DNA of 16,664 bases from the NCBI GenBank assembly GCA_946478645.1, contig CAMLCW010000068.1, positions 1-16,664 of the forward strand. The letters run 5' to 3'. Below, one piece after another: positions 1-6,240 of this stretch (the first letter of the stretch is position 1; the number at the start of each line of letters is the position of its first letter). The translations under genes were made by a program, and so were the position numbers. Below the pieces are notes generated by a model. The model ran no database searches, was not told the DNA's origin, and worked only from the letters and a program-made list of their open reading frames with translations. The DNA comes from an uncultured Variovorax sp. GTDB lineage: Bacteria; Pseudomonadota; Gammaproteobacteria; Burkholderiales; Burkholderiaceae.

Positions 1-727
1 GCAGGTCCGAAAGAAACTCCCCCACGGCGCGCTCGCAAGTGAACTCCCCCGAGCGAAGGCTCACGTTGATGGCGGCCAGCGTCTCGCCATCGCGGTCCCT
101 CACGGGCACGGCCAACCCGCAGATGGATTCGTCGAGCTCCCCGTCAACCCAGGCGTAGCCCAGCGTCCGCACCTTGAGGATCTCTTCGCGAAGCCGGGCG
201 CGGTCGACGATGGTGCTGCTCGTGCGTGCCTTGAGCGTTGCGTTGTCCAGGTAGGCGTCGATGCTCTCGCCGGGCAGGCCTGCCAGCAGCACGCGCCCCA
301 TCGACACGGCGTGCGCGGGCAGCCGGCTGCCGAGCGACGGGCTCATCGGCAGGATGCGCTTGGCATGCTGCCGCAGCACATAAACGATGTCTTCGCCGTC
401 GATGACCGACAGCGCGCATGACTGGTGCACGCGCGATGACAGCTCCTCCAGCGCAGGCTGTGCCTCGCGCCAGTAGGGCAGCGAAGAGAGATACGACATG
501 CCCAGCCGCAACACGCGCGGAGTGAGCCAATAGCGCTTGTCGTCGCTGCGCACGAAGCCCAGGTCGACCAGCGTCAGCAAGAAACGCCGGATCGCCGTGC
601 GCGGCAGGCCCACGGCGTCCGCAACTTCCGCCAGCGTCTGTCGCCCCGGCCCATGGCCCAGGGCTTCGATCACCTGCAGGCCGCGGGCGAAGGAACGTAC
701 GAACGACTCGCTTTCCGGTGTTGCCAT
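1..727 (-). CDS. IclR-family transcriptional regulator (PcaR/PobR type), 3' end beyond window
   Basis: The minus-strand frame opens at ATG 727 and stays open to the window edge, giving 242 residues of a family usually about 260 long, so only the C-terminal tip is missing. The N-terminus (SFVRSFARGLQVIEAL) is typical of the PcaU/PobR/PcaR branch. A winged helix-turn-helix lies at about residues 12-75 (QTLAEVADAVGLPRTAIRRF, then the wing RYWLTPRVLRLG). An effector-binding GAF-like domain follows from about 88, with the characteristic stretches PAHAVSMGRVLLAGL and SICGLAVPVRD. Members of this branch control aromatic- and organic-acid catabolic operons and bind small acids or their CoA pathway intermediates. 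It is transcribed divergently from the maoC operon and is its probable regulator. The inducer cannot be read from sequence. Confidence 0.93.
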   Translation of the reverse strand, partial: MATPESESFVRSFARGLQVIEALGHGPGRQTLAEVADAVGLPRTAIRRFLLTLVDLGFVRSDDKRYWLTPRVLRLGMSYLSSLPYWREAQPALEELSSRVHQSCALSVIDGEDIVYVLRQHAKRILPMSPSLGSRLPAHAVSMGRVLLAGLPGESIDAYLDNATLKARTSSTIVDRARLREEILKVRTLGYAWVDGELDESICGLAVPVRDRDGETLAAINVSLRSGEFTCERAVGEFLSDL

Positions 728-744
728 GAAGAACTCCCGCGCGC

Positions 745-774
745 TTGACAACGTCAGATGCGCGCTTCAATAAT
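745..774 (+). promoter_or_regulatory. Sigma70-type promoter of the maoC-maoC-bug-CoA-transferase operon
   Basis: A perfect -35 box TTGACA (745-750) is followed after 18 bp by AATAAT (769-774), which matches the -10 consensus at 5 of 6 positions. Transcription would start near 781, about 77 nt before the first ATG. The -10 box touches the left arm of the dyad at 772-813, so a bound regulator could block polymerase or reposition it. The assignment is by consensus only. Confidence 0.6.
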
Positions 775-813
775 GACCGTCAGGCGGATGTAAATATCCG
801 CTAAGCGGTCATT
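772..813. promoter_or_regulatory. Nested dyad, candidate IclR operator
   Basis: Two inverted repeats share one centre (between 792 and 793). The outer arms are AATGACCG (772-779) and CGGTCATT (806-813). The inner arms are GCGGAT (784-789) and ATCCGC (796-801). All 28 arm bases pair perfectly; only the 4-bp connectors and the 6-bp centre do not. The site lies between two divergent genes, one of them an IclR regulator, and it overlaps the start regions of both predicted promoters. It is the obvious candidate operator for control of the maoC operon and for autoregulation. Confidence 0.65.
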
Positions 814-816
814 GTA
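811..816 (-). promoter_or_regulatory. Putative -10 element of the IclR gene
   Basis: On the minus strand this reads TACAAT, a 5 of 6 match to the sigma70 -10 box, and it would place transcription start inside the dyad at about 804. No good -35 box lies 16-18 bp upstream, so the promoter may be weak or activator-dependent. Its overlap with the right arm of the dyad fits autoregulation. Confidence 0.35.
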
Positions 817-857
817 GCAGATGGCCAGACCGATGACGCAACCGAAGAAATCAAGCG

Positions 858-1331
858 ATGCAAGAGACGACATTCGAGACGGACTTCTGGAAGGACGCCG
901 AGCTGCGCAAGACCTGGGATCAGATCGTTCCCGGTGAACCGCGCAAGACGCTTCCCTACACGCTCACGCTGGAGGCCATCCAGAAGTACTGCCGCGTGGT
1001 GGGTGACATGCACCCGCTCTATTTCGACGAGGCGTACGCACGCAAGAGCGTGTACGGCGGCCTCATCGCGCCGCCGCCCATCCACATCCTGCTCATGTTC
1101 GCCTGCACACCTACGGACGACTGGATGCGCACGCCCGGCACGGTGAACGCCGGCCAGTCGTGGAGCTACAACATCCCCGCGCGACCCGGCGACACCATCC
1201 GCCTGGAGGCACGCGCACTGGACAAGTTCATCAAGAAGGACCGACTGTTCGTGGTGCACGACAACGTCTTCTTCAACCAGAACAACGAAGTGATTTGCTC
1301 GGGCCGCGGCCAGACCATTCGCCCGATCTAA
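858..1331 (+). CDS. MaoC-like hot-dog protein, N-terminal (FAS1-like) dehydratase type, 157 aa
   Basis: A single hot-dog fold protein of the MaoC N-terminal type. The hydratase-like motif appears as GDMHPLYFDEAYA (residues 49-61), followed by the typical YGGLIAPP (66-73). Asp50 aligns with the catalytic aspartate of R-specific enoyl-CoA hydratases, but the position of the catalytic histidine is Tyr55, so the protein alone may be inactive or weakly active. The C-terminal half has the usual beta-strand motif RPGDTIRLEAR (109-119). ATG 858 is preceded only by a weak purine run (GAAG, 844-847). It is the first gene of the operon and sits 8 nt before a second, complete MaoC gene. A two-subunit enoyl-CoA hydratase, as in the ChsH1/ChsH2 type, is my inference. 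The substrate is unknown. Confidence 0.88.
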   Translation: MQETTFETDFWKDAELRKTWDQIVPGEPRKTLPYTLTLEAIQKYCRVVGDMHPLYFDEAYARKSVYGGLIAPPPIHILLMFACTPTDDWMRTPGTVNAGQSWSYNIPARPGDTIRLEARALDKFIKKDRLFVVHDNVFFNQNNEVICSGRGQTIRPI

Positions 1332-1339
1332 GGACCGAC

Positions 1340-1780
1340 ATGACACACGCATTCGAAACCCTCACGCCGGGCGTCCAGATCCAGGGCGTTCCCTTTTCCC
1401 CCACGCGCGAGTCGATCCGCGACTTCTGCGAAGCGTCGCTCGATTTCAATCCGCTGCACCTCGACGACGACTACATGAAGGGGAGCTTCGGCAAGACGCA
1501 GTTCGGCGGAATCATCATGCACGGCATGAACAACTTCGGAGTGATCACGAAGATGCTGACCGACTGGCTGTACGAGGCGGGCGGCGTGCAGCGGCGGCTC
1601 GAGACGCGCTGGAAGGCGCCGGTGAAGCCGGGCGACACCATCACGCCGAGCGCCACGGTCAAGGAACTGCGCAAGACCGACACGAGCCGCTGGGCCACGC
1701 TGGAAGTTCTGGTGCTCAACCAGCGCAGCGAAACCGTCGCCGTGGGCGAGGCGATGGTGGAGTTCCCCCTCACGTCCTGA
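1340..1780 (+). CDS. MaoC-like enoyl-CoA hydratase/dehydratase, catalytic type, 146 aa
   Basis: A MaoC-family hot-dog protein with an intact hydratase motif: LDFNPLHLDDDY (residues 34-45), carrying the catalytic pair Asp35 and His40, followed by FGGIIMHGM (55-63). The second half, RWKAPVKPGDTI (90-101), forms the standard central strand. The family hydrates 2-enoyl-CoA to 3-hydroxyacyl-CoA or the reverse in the cytoplasm. A possible AAGGA sits in the 8-nt spacer after the upstream gene, so the two are probably co-translated. Together with the preceding MaoC it makes one catalytic and one histidine-less subunit, which suggests a heteromeric enzyme. Mesaconyl-CoA- or itaconyl-CoA-type hydration is a possibility, given the nearby CoA-transferase, but the sequence does not decide it. 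Confidence 0.9.
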   Translation: MTHAFETLTPGVQIQGVPFSPTRESIRDFCEASLDFNPLHLDDDYMKGSFGKTQFGGIIMHGMNNFGVITKMLTDWLYEAGGVQRRLETRWKAPVKPGDTITPSATVKELRKTDTSRWATLEVLVLNQRSETVAVGEAMVEFPLTS

Positions 1781-1833
1781 GCGCGGCGGCCGGCCGGTCC
1801 GCTCGATGAACAACAGCCAAGGAGACATACGTC

Positions 1834-2826
1834 GTGAACATCCAACGCCTGAAGGCGCTTTTCGGTTCGGCGGGCTTTGCAGCCTTTGCCGCCATGGCCG
1901 CCGCGGTCCCGGGCGCTGCCAGCGCAGAGGCCTTCCCGGCACAGCCGGTGAAAATCGTCGTGCCCTTTCCGCCCGGCGGCACCACCGACATCCTCGCGCG
2001 GCTCCTGGCCAACGAGCTGTCCCAGAAGTGGCGCCAGACCGTGCTGGTCGAGAACCGGGCGGGCGCCAGCGGCACCATCTTCTCGGAGCAACTCACGCGC
2101 ATGCCGGCCGACGGCTACACGCTCATGCTCACCGCCACCCACCACGTGATCAATCCGGCGCTGTACAAGAGCCTGAAGTACAACACCCGCACCGACTTCA
2201 CCCCCGTGGCCCTGGTGGCCTCGGTGCCCAACGTGCTGGTGGTGAACCCGAACTTTCCCGCGAAGAACGTCGGCGAACTGATCCGTCACGCCAAGGCCCG
2301 TCCCGGGCAGGTGAGCTTCGGCTCGGCGGGCACGGGCGGGGCGAACCACCTCTCTGGTGAACTGTTCAAGTCGATGGCGGGCGTCGACATGGTCCATATC
2401 CCCTACAAGGGTGCGGCGCCCGCGTTGAACGACCTGCTGGGCGGGCAGATTCCGGTGATGTTCGATTCGGTGCCGGGTGTGCTGCCGCACATCCAGGCGG
2501 GCAAGCTGCGCGCGCTGGCCGTCACTTCGGCGAAGCGTTCGCCGGCCCTGCCCAACGTTCCGACCGTGGACGAAGCTGGCGTCAAGGGCTTCGAGGCGAC
2601 GGCCTGGTTCGGCCTGTATGCGCCCGGTGGCATGAAGCCCGAGCTGAGCAGCAAGATTTCCGCCGACGTGGTCGAGGCGCTGCATGCGGAGCAGGTGCGT
2701 GCGCAGCTGGCGAAGCAGGGCGCCGAGCCGGGCGCGATGAAGCAACCGGAATTCGCGGCCTTCGTGGATGGGGAGATCACGAAGTGGTCGAAGGTCATTG
2801 CCGACGCCGGGATCAAAGTTGAATAG
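1834..2826 (+). CDS. Bug/TctC-family periplasmic solute-binding protein, 330 aa
   Basis: A tripartite tricarboxylate transporter receptor of the Bug family, expanded in Burkholderiales, which bind carboxylates and related small acids in the periplasm. It has a Sec signal peptide (basic MNIQRLK, alanine-rich core, probable cleavage after ASA at residue 31). The mature part begins with the family hallmark KIVVPFPPGGTTDILAR (40-56). ADGYTLM, VPYKG-type (IPYKGAAPA), DLLGGQIPVMFD and GLYAPGG motifs follow at the expected places. The start is GTG 1834, chosen because AAGGAG (1819-1824) lies 9 nt upstream and the signal peptide begins there. It is 53 nt after the second maoC gene and 10 nt before the CoA-transferase. 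No TctA/TctB genes are present in the window. Confidence 0.94.
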   Translation: MNIQRLKALFGSAGFAAFAAMAAAVPGAASAEAFPAQPVKIVVPFPPGGTTDILARLLANELSQKWRQTVLVENRAGASGTIFSEQLTRMPADGYTLMLTATHHVINPALYKSLKYNTRTDFTPVALVASVPNVLVVNPNFPAKNVGELIRHAKARPGQVSFGSAGTGGANHLSGELFKSMAGVDMVHIPYKGAAPALNDLLGGQIPVMFDSVPGVLPHIQAGKLRALAVTSAKRSPALPNVPTVDEAGVKGFEATAWFGLYAPGGMKPELSSKISADVVEALHAEQVRAQLAKQGAEPGAMKQPEFAAFVDGEITKWSKVIADAGIKVE

Positions 2827-2836
2827 CAGCGCTGCC

Positions 2837-4093
2837 ATGCCAACCATTGAAGCGGCGCCTCGACCGTCGGGGCCCGGTGCGCTGTCCCATCTTCGCGTGC
2901 TCGACCTGTCGCGCGTGCTGGCGGGGCCCTGGTGCACCCAGAACTTGGCCGACATGGGCGCCGAGGTGATCAAGGTCGAAAGGCCGAACGTCGGCGACGA
3001 CACACGTGCCTGGGGACCGCCCTGGACCAAGGACGCGGCGCTCGCGGACAGCGTGGACTCCACCTACTACGCGGCCGCGAACCGCGGGAAGAAGTCGATC
3101 ACCGTCGACATCTCGCGTCCGGAAGGGCAGGCACTCATACGCAGCCTCGCGAAGATCAGCGACGTGGTGGTCGAGAACTACAAGATCGGCGACCTGAAGC
3201 GCTATGGCCTGGACCATACGAGCCTGGCGGAAGTGAACCCGGGCCTCGTCTATTGCTCGATCACCGGCTATGGACAGGAGGGGCCGAGCGCCCACAAGCC
3301 GGGGTACGACTTCGTCTTCCAGGCGATCGGCGGTCTGATGAGCATCACCGGCGAGCGTGACGGCCTGCCCGGCGGCGGCCCGCAGAAAACCGGCATCGCC
3401 ATTGCCGACGTGATCACCGGCATGTACGCGACCATCGCGATCCTCTCGGCACTGCAGCACCGCACTGTGTCTGGCAAGGGCCAGTACATCGACATGGCGC
3501 TGCTGGACTGCATCGTTGCGCTCGGCGGCAACCAGGTTACCGGCTACCTGGCCAGCGGCAAGGTGCCGCATCGCTACGGCAATGCGCATGCGAGCCTGGT
3601 GCCTTACCAGGTGTTCGCCGTGCAGGACGGGGAGATCGTGGTCGCCGTCGGAAACGACCGCCAATGGCAGCAGTACTGCGCTGCCATCGAGCGCCCCGAC
3701 CTGGCTGAGGACCCGCGCTGGCACAAGGTGACCGGACGCATCACGGGCCGCGAAGCGCTGATTCCCGAGCTCGCACGCACGATGCTGATGCGACCGGCCG
3801 AGGCGTGGATCGAGCGCCTCGAAGCGCACGGCGTGCCCTGCGGGCGCATCAACGATTACCGGCAGGTGTTCGACGATCCGCAGGTGCGGCATCGCGGCCT
3901 GCGCGTGGACCTTCCGCGCGCCGATGGCGGCACAGTGGCGACCATCGCGAGTCCGCTTCGGCTGCAAGGCACGCCGCCGGTCTATGGGAGGGCGCCGCCG
4001 ACGCTGGGCGACGCCACCGACGAGGTGCTTCGCGATCTGCTGGGGCTCAGCGCTGGCGACGTGGCGCGTTATCGCGCGCAAGGCGTGGTCTGA
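2837..4093 (+). CDS. Family III (CaiB/BaiF) CoA-transferase, 418 aa
   Basis: A class III CoA-transferase, which moves CoA between carboxylic acids through an aspartyl-CoA intermediate. The opening HLRVLDLSRVLAGPWCTQNL (18-37), GAEVIKVERP (41-50), NRGKKSITVD (82-91) and SITGYGQEGP (141-150) are diagnostic. The catalytic aspartate is Asp158 in PGYDFVFQAIGG. The C-terminal signature HGVPCGRINDY is also present. ATG 2837 was chosen because it lies 10 nt after the Bug stop codon and gives a normal-length protein; no clear ribosome site is seen, so translational coupling is likely. As the last gene of the operon it probably activates the imported acid for the MaoC enzymes. Family members act on oxalate, carnitine, succinate/malate, itaconate/mesaconate and aryl acids, and none can be singled out here. 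Confidence 0.93.
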   Translation: MPTIEAAPRPSGPGALSHLRVLDLSRVLAGPWCTQNLADMGAEVIKVERPNVGDDTRAWGPPWTKDAALADSVDSTYYAAANRGKKSITVDISRPEGQALIRSLAKISDVVVENYKIGDLKRYGLDHTSLAEVNPGLVYCSITGYGQEGPSAHKPGYDFVFQAIGGLMSITGERDGLPGGGPQKTGIAIADVITGMYATIAILSALQHRTVSGKGQYIDMALLDCIVALGGNQVTGYLASGKVPHRYGNAHASLVPYQVFAVQDGEIVVAVGNDRQWQQYCAAIERPDLAEDPRWHKVTGRITGREALIPELARTMLMRPAEAWIERLEAHGVPCGRINDYRQVFDDPQVRHRGLRVDLPRADGGTVATIASPLRLQGTPPVYGRAPPTLGDATDEVLRDLLGLSAGDVARYRAQGVV

Positions 4094-4094
4094 A

Positions 4095-4118
4095 CCTTGG
4101 CGCTCTCGCTCGCCAAGG
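4095..4118. terminator. Hairpin between convergent genes, possible bidirectional terminator
   Basis: CCTTGGCG (4095-4102) and CGCCAAGG (4111-4118) form a perfect 8-bp stem with an 8-nt loop. It starts 2 nt after the CoA-transferase stop and ends 27 nt before the stop of the convergent diguanylate cyclase gene. No strong T-run follows on either strand, so intrinsic termination is plausible but not assured. Confidence 0.45.
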
Positions 4119-4145
4119 GCATCTTCTGTGCGGCGAAGGCGGCGC

Positions 4146-5642
4146 TCAGAAGCGGCTGTCGCCCGGTGCCGCGTCGGCGAGCTGCTGCCGCCGCGATTCG
4201 CCGGGGTTCTCGCGGTAATAGCGCGTCTTGTCCTCGTACATCGCGCGGTCCGCGCGCTGCAAGGCGGCATCGAGCGGCTCGCCGGCCTCGCAGGTGGCCA
4301 TGCCGATCGCAAGGTGCAGCAGCCGGCCCGTGTGGCCCGCATAGAACTGGTTGTTGAGCTCGAGCATCGACACGATGCGCTCGCGCACGGCTTCCGCGCC
4401 GCGCTCGTCGGTGCGCGGCAGCACCACGGCAAACTCGTCGCCGCCGATGCGCGCGGGCCAGCCGGGCTCGTCGACCGCCTTGGCGAGCACCTCGCCCACG
4501 CGGCGCAGCAGCGCGTCGCCGGCGGCATGGCCTTCCTCGTCGTTCACCGGCTTGAGGCCGTTCATGTCGATCACCAGCACCGACACGGGCCACGGTCCCT
4601 TGCGCGAGAGGCGGTTCAGCTCCTCGCTGAAGAACGCGCGGTTGCGCAGCTGCGTCAGCACGTCGTGCTTGCCAAGGTATTCGAGGTAGGCCTCGGCCTT
4701 CTTGCGCGCCGTGATGTCGATGAGCGACACCAGCACCAGGTCCCACGTGTCGAGGCGGTCGTCGAGCACCGAGAACTGCATGTGGATGTTGACCAGGTCG
4801 CCCGTCAGCGCGTAGTTGACCACCTCGCGCTGCTGCTGCATCTTGCCGTTCCACAGGTCCTGCAGCTGCTCGGCGAACGAGTCGTGCATCTCGTCGCGGA
4901 AGACGTCCGAAAGGTTCTGCAGCAGCGTGTCCTTGTCGGCGGCGGCGAACATGCGCAGCGTCTCGCGGTTGACGTCGATGACGCGGATCTCCTTCATGCA
5001 GCGCGTCACGAACTCGGGATGCACCTTGAGGAAGGTGCCGAAGTCGGTGATGCCGCGCGCGCGGATGTCGTCGAGCAGCAGCTTGACGGCGCTGAAGTCC
5101 TCGACCCAGAGCGACACCGGCGAGCGCTCGAACAGCTCGCGCGCATAGCGCTCGCTTTCGTCGCGCAGCCGCTCGGCCTGCACCCGGGCCGTGACGTCCT
5201 CGAGCGACACCAGCACGCGTTCCCACGACGCCTCGTGCCCCGGCAGCACGCGCACGCGCACGTGCACGTCGAGCCGGCGGCCGTCGAGCGTGTAGTTGAA
5301 GCTCTGGTTGTCGAAGCACAGGTTGCCGTGCCAGAGCTGCTCGAGCTCGAGGATCACCGGCGCCGCCATGTCGTCGCGGAACACGCTGTGCAGCTGCGAC
5401 AGCAGCTCGGCCTGGTCGCGCGCGCCGAACAGCAACAGCGTGCTGCGGTTGACGCTCACCACCTGGAGATGCGCCATGCAGTCGCGCACGCGCTGCGGAT
5501 CGGCCTTCAGGTGCGCCACGACATCGACCACGCCGTCGGCGCGCCAGGCGTCGAACAGGCGCTTCAGGCCGCTGTAGTCCTCGAGCCACAGCGACATCGG
5601 CGCGAACTCGAACATGGACTCAAAATCGTTGGCAGACGGCAT
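4146..5642 (-). CDS. Diguanylate cyclase with two tandem PAS domains, 498 aa
   Basis: A GGDEF-domain protein expected to make cyclic di-GMP from two GTP in the cytoplasm; no membrane segment is visible. Two PAS-like modules (about residues 11-153 and 171-313) align to each other without a gap at an offset of exactly 160 residues. Examples are SLWLEDYS/SLWVEDFS, VVSVNR/VIDVNR, VFRDDM/VFRDEM and VSLEDVTAR/VSLIDITAR. The catalytic domain spans about 322-480: HDVLTQLRNR (326-335), DMNGLKPVND (359-368), GHAAGD (371-376) and an intact GGDEF (400-404). The inhibitory RxxD site normally five residues before GGDEF is absent; DEPG occurs near that position. ATG 5642 has AAGGAG (plus 5649-5654) 6 nt upstream. 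The signal sensed is unknown. The gene is monocistronic and convergent with the CoA-transferase gene. Confidence 0.95.
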   Translation of the reverse strand: MPSANDFESMFEFAPMSLWLEDYSGLKRLFDAWRADGVVDVVAHLKADPQRVRDCMAHLQVVSVNRSTLLLFGARDQAELLSQLHSVFRDDMAAPVILELEQLWHGNLCFDNQSFNYTLDGRRLDVHVRVRVLPGHEASWERVLVSLEDVTARVQAERLRDESERYARELFERSPVSLWVEDFSAVKLLLDDIRARGITDFGTFLKVHPEFVTRCMKEIRVIDVNRETLRMFAAADKDTLLQNLSDVFRDEMHDSFAEQLQDLWNGKMQQQREVVNYALTGDLVNIHMQFSVLDDRLDTWDLVLVSLIDITARKKAEAYLEYLGKHDVLTQLRNRAFFSEELNRLSRKGPWPVSVLVIDMNGLKPVNDEEGHAAGDALLRRVGEVLAKAVDEPGWPARIGGDEFAVVLPRTDERGAEAVRERIVSMLELNNQFYAGHTGRLLHLAIGMATCEAGEPLDAALQRADRAMYEDKTRYYRENPGESRRQQLADAAPGDSRF

Positions 5643-5736
5643 TGCATGCTCCTTTTGCTAAGGATTGTGGATGCAATTCACCCTGGGTAGCCTGCTGGGT
5701 ACCCCGCCGCGGCGCGGAGCCGGTCTTTGCTTCCCT

Positions 5737-6012
5737 TCACATCAGCTGCAGGCCTCGGCGCGGGCGCGGCGCTTGCGGCCGGGGCGCGGGCGTGCGGTTC
5801 ATGGCGGCGAGCTCGGCGCGGCCTTCCTCGGTGATGCGCAGCACGGTCGCCAATCGTGGCAGGGCGTAGCGCCCCGACGGGTCGGGTGGCGCGATCTCGG
5901 CCTCGATCAGGCCCGTGGCGACGAGCACCGCGACCTGGCGCAGTTCGTCGGGGCATCCCACGCGAACGGGGAGGCGCACATGCTGCAGGCGCATCAAAAA
6001 ATAAAGCGGCAT
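5737..6012 (-). CDS. Small uncharacterised protein with winged-helix-like features, 91 aa
   Basis: The frame gives MPLYFLMRLQHVRLPVRVGC, then a helix-rich part (PDELRQVAVLVATGLIEAEI), then VLRITEEGRAELAAM and a basic, proline-rich tail. The RITEEGRAEL stretch resembles the wing and last helix of small winged-helix proteins, so DNA binding is possible but unproven. ATG 6012 is preferred because GGAG (plus 6019-6022) lies 6 nt upstream. A longer form from ATG 6141 would add a composition-poor extension and run through a palindromic regulatory element, so I reject it. It is a single gene between the cyclase and the liv/aldehyde dehydrogenase operon, all on the minus strand. It looks like a conserved hypothetical of Burkholderiales; that is from memory of the sequence style, not from a search. 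Confidence 0.72.
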   Translation of the reverse strand: MPLYFLMRLQHVRLPVRVGCPDELRQVAVLVATGLIEAEIAPPDPSGRYALPRLATVLRITEEGRAELAAMNRTPAPRPQAPRPRRGLQLM

Positions 6013-6069
6013 CCATTGCTCCGGTTGGGCGTCCAAGCCTGCGCAGCACGGGCGGCATCGGCGGGACAG

Positions 6070-6104
6070 GTGATTTGTTGACACATGTATGTCAAAGAAA
6101 TCAC
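6070..6104. promoter_or_regulatory. AT-rich interrupted dyad upstream of the 91-aa gene, candidate operator
   Basis: The inner arms TTGACA (6078-6083) and TGTCAA (6090-6095) flank a 6-bp centre. The outer arms GTGATTT (6070-6076) and AAATCAC (6098-6104) flank these, with connectors of 1 and 2 nt. All 26 arm bases pair. It lies 57 bp upstream of the 91-aa gene start in a locally AT-rich patch. TTGACA appears on both strands and could also serve as a -35 box, but no convincing -10 box follows at 16-18 bp. Confidence 0.5.
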
Positions 6105-6109
6105 AAACT

Positions 6110-6150
6110 ATCTGCCTGCCTGTGGAGGCGCATTGCGCCATCTGCCTGCC
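6110..6150. repeat. 11-bp direct repeat, 30 bp apart
   Basis: ATCTGCCTGCC occurs at 6110-6120 and again at 6140-6150. Start-to-start spacing is 30 bp, close to three helical turns. It lies in the 228-bp non-coding gap between the 91-aa gene and the aldehyde dehydrogenase, next to the dyad at 6070-6104. It could be a tandem regulator site or chance. Confidence 0.35.
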
Positions 6151-6172
6151 GTCATGTAGGCCTAAAGCCTTA

Positions 6173-6194
6173 CAAAAAGGAGGCCATCGGCTTC
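6173..6194 (-). terminator. Possible rho-independent terminator of the liv/aldehyde dehydrogenase operon
   Basis: Read on the minus strand, GAAGCC-GAT-GGCCTC forms a short stem with one A-C mismatch and is followed by CTTTTTG. It lies 47 nt downstream of the aldehyde dehydrogenase stop codon. The stem is short and the loop only 3 nt, so the call is tentative. The GC palindrome at 6216-6229 just upstream could contribute structure. Confidence 0.35.
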
Positions 6195-6240
6195 ACCGTC
6201 CGAAGTCCGCGCGCGGCCGGCGCGCCGGCTGCGGCCCGCG

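Noticed and set aside
1787..1796. Palindrome CGGCCGGCCG between the second maoC gene and the Bug gene
   Set aside because: Short, GC-only, inside an apparent operon; no evidence of termination or regulation.
3924..5690. Long plus-strand open frame across the diguanylate cyclase
   Set aside because: His/Val/Arg-rich antisense shadow; the minus strand carries an intact GGDEF and PAS domains.
5683..5701. Twofold CTGGGTA repeat upstream of the diguanylate cyclase
   Set aside because: Only 7 bp and 12 bp apart; too weak to call a regulator site.
6013..6141. N-terminal extension of the 91-aa protein from ATG 6141
   Set aside because: The added residues look random and span the dyad at 6070-6104; the internal ATG 6012 has a proper GGAG site.
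6177..6183. Perfect AGGAGG-type ribosome site on the plus strand
   Set aside because: No start codon follows at a usable distance, so it is not a translation signal.
6216..6229. 14-bp palindrome GCCGGCGCGCCGGC after the aldehyde dehydrogenase
   Set aside because: No T-run follows directly; GC-only palindromes are frequent by chance here. It may add to termination but is not called alone.
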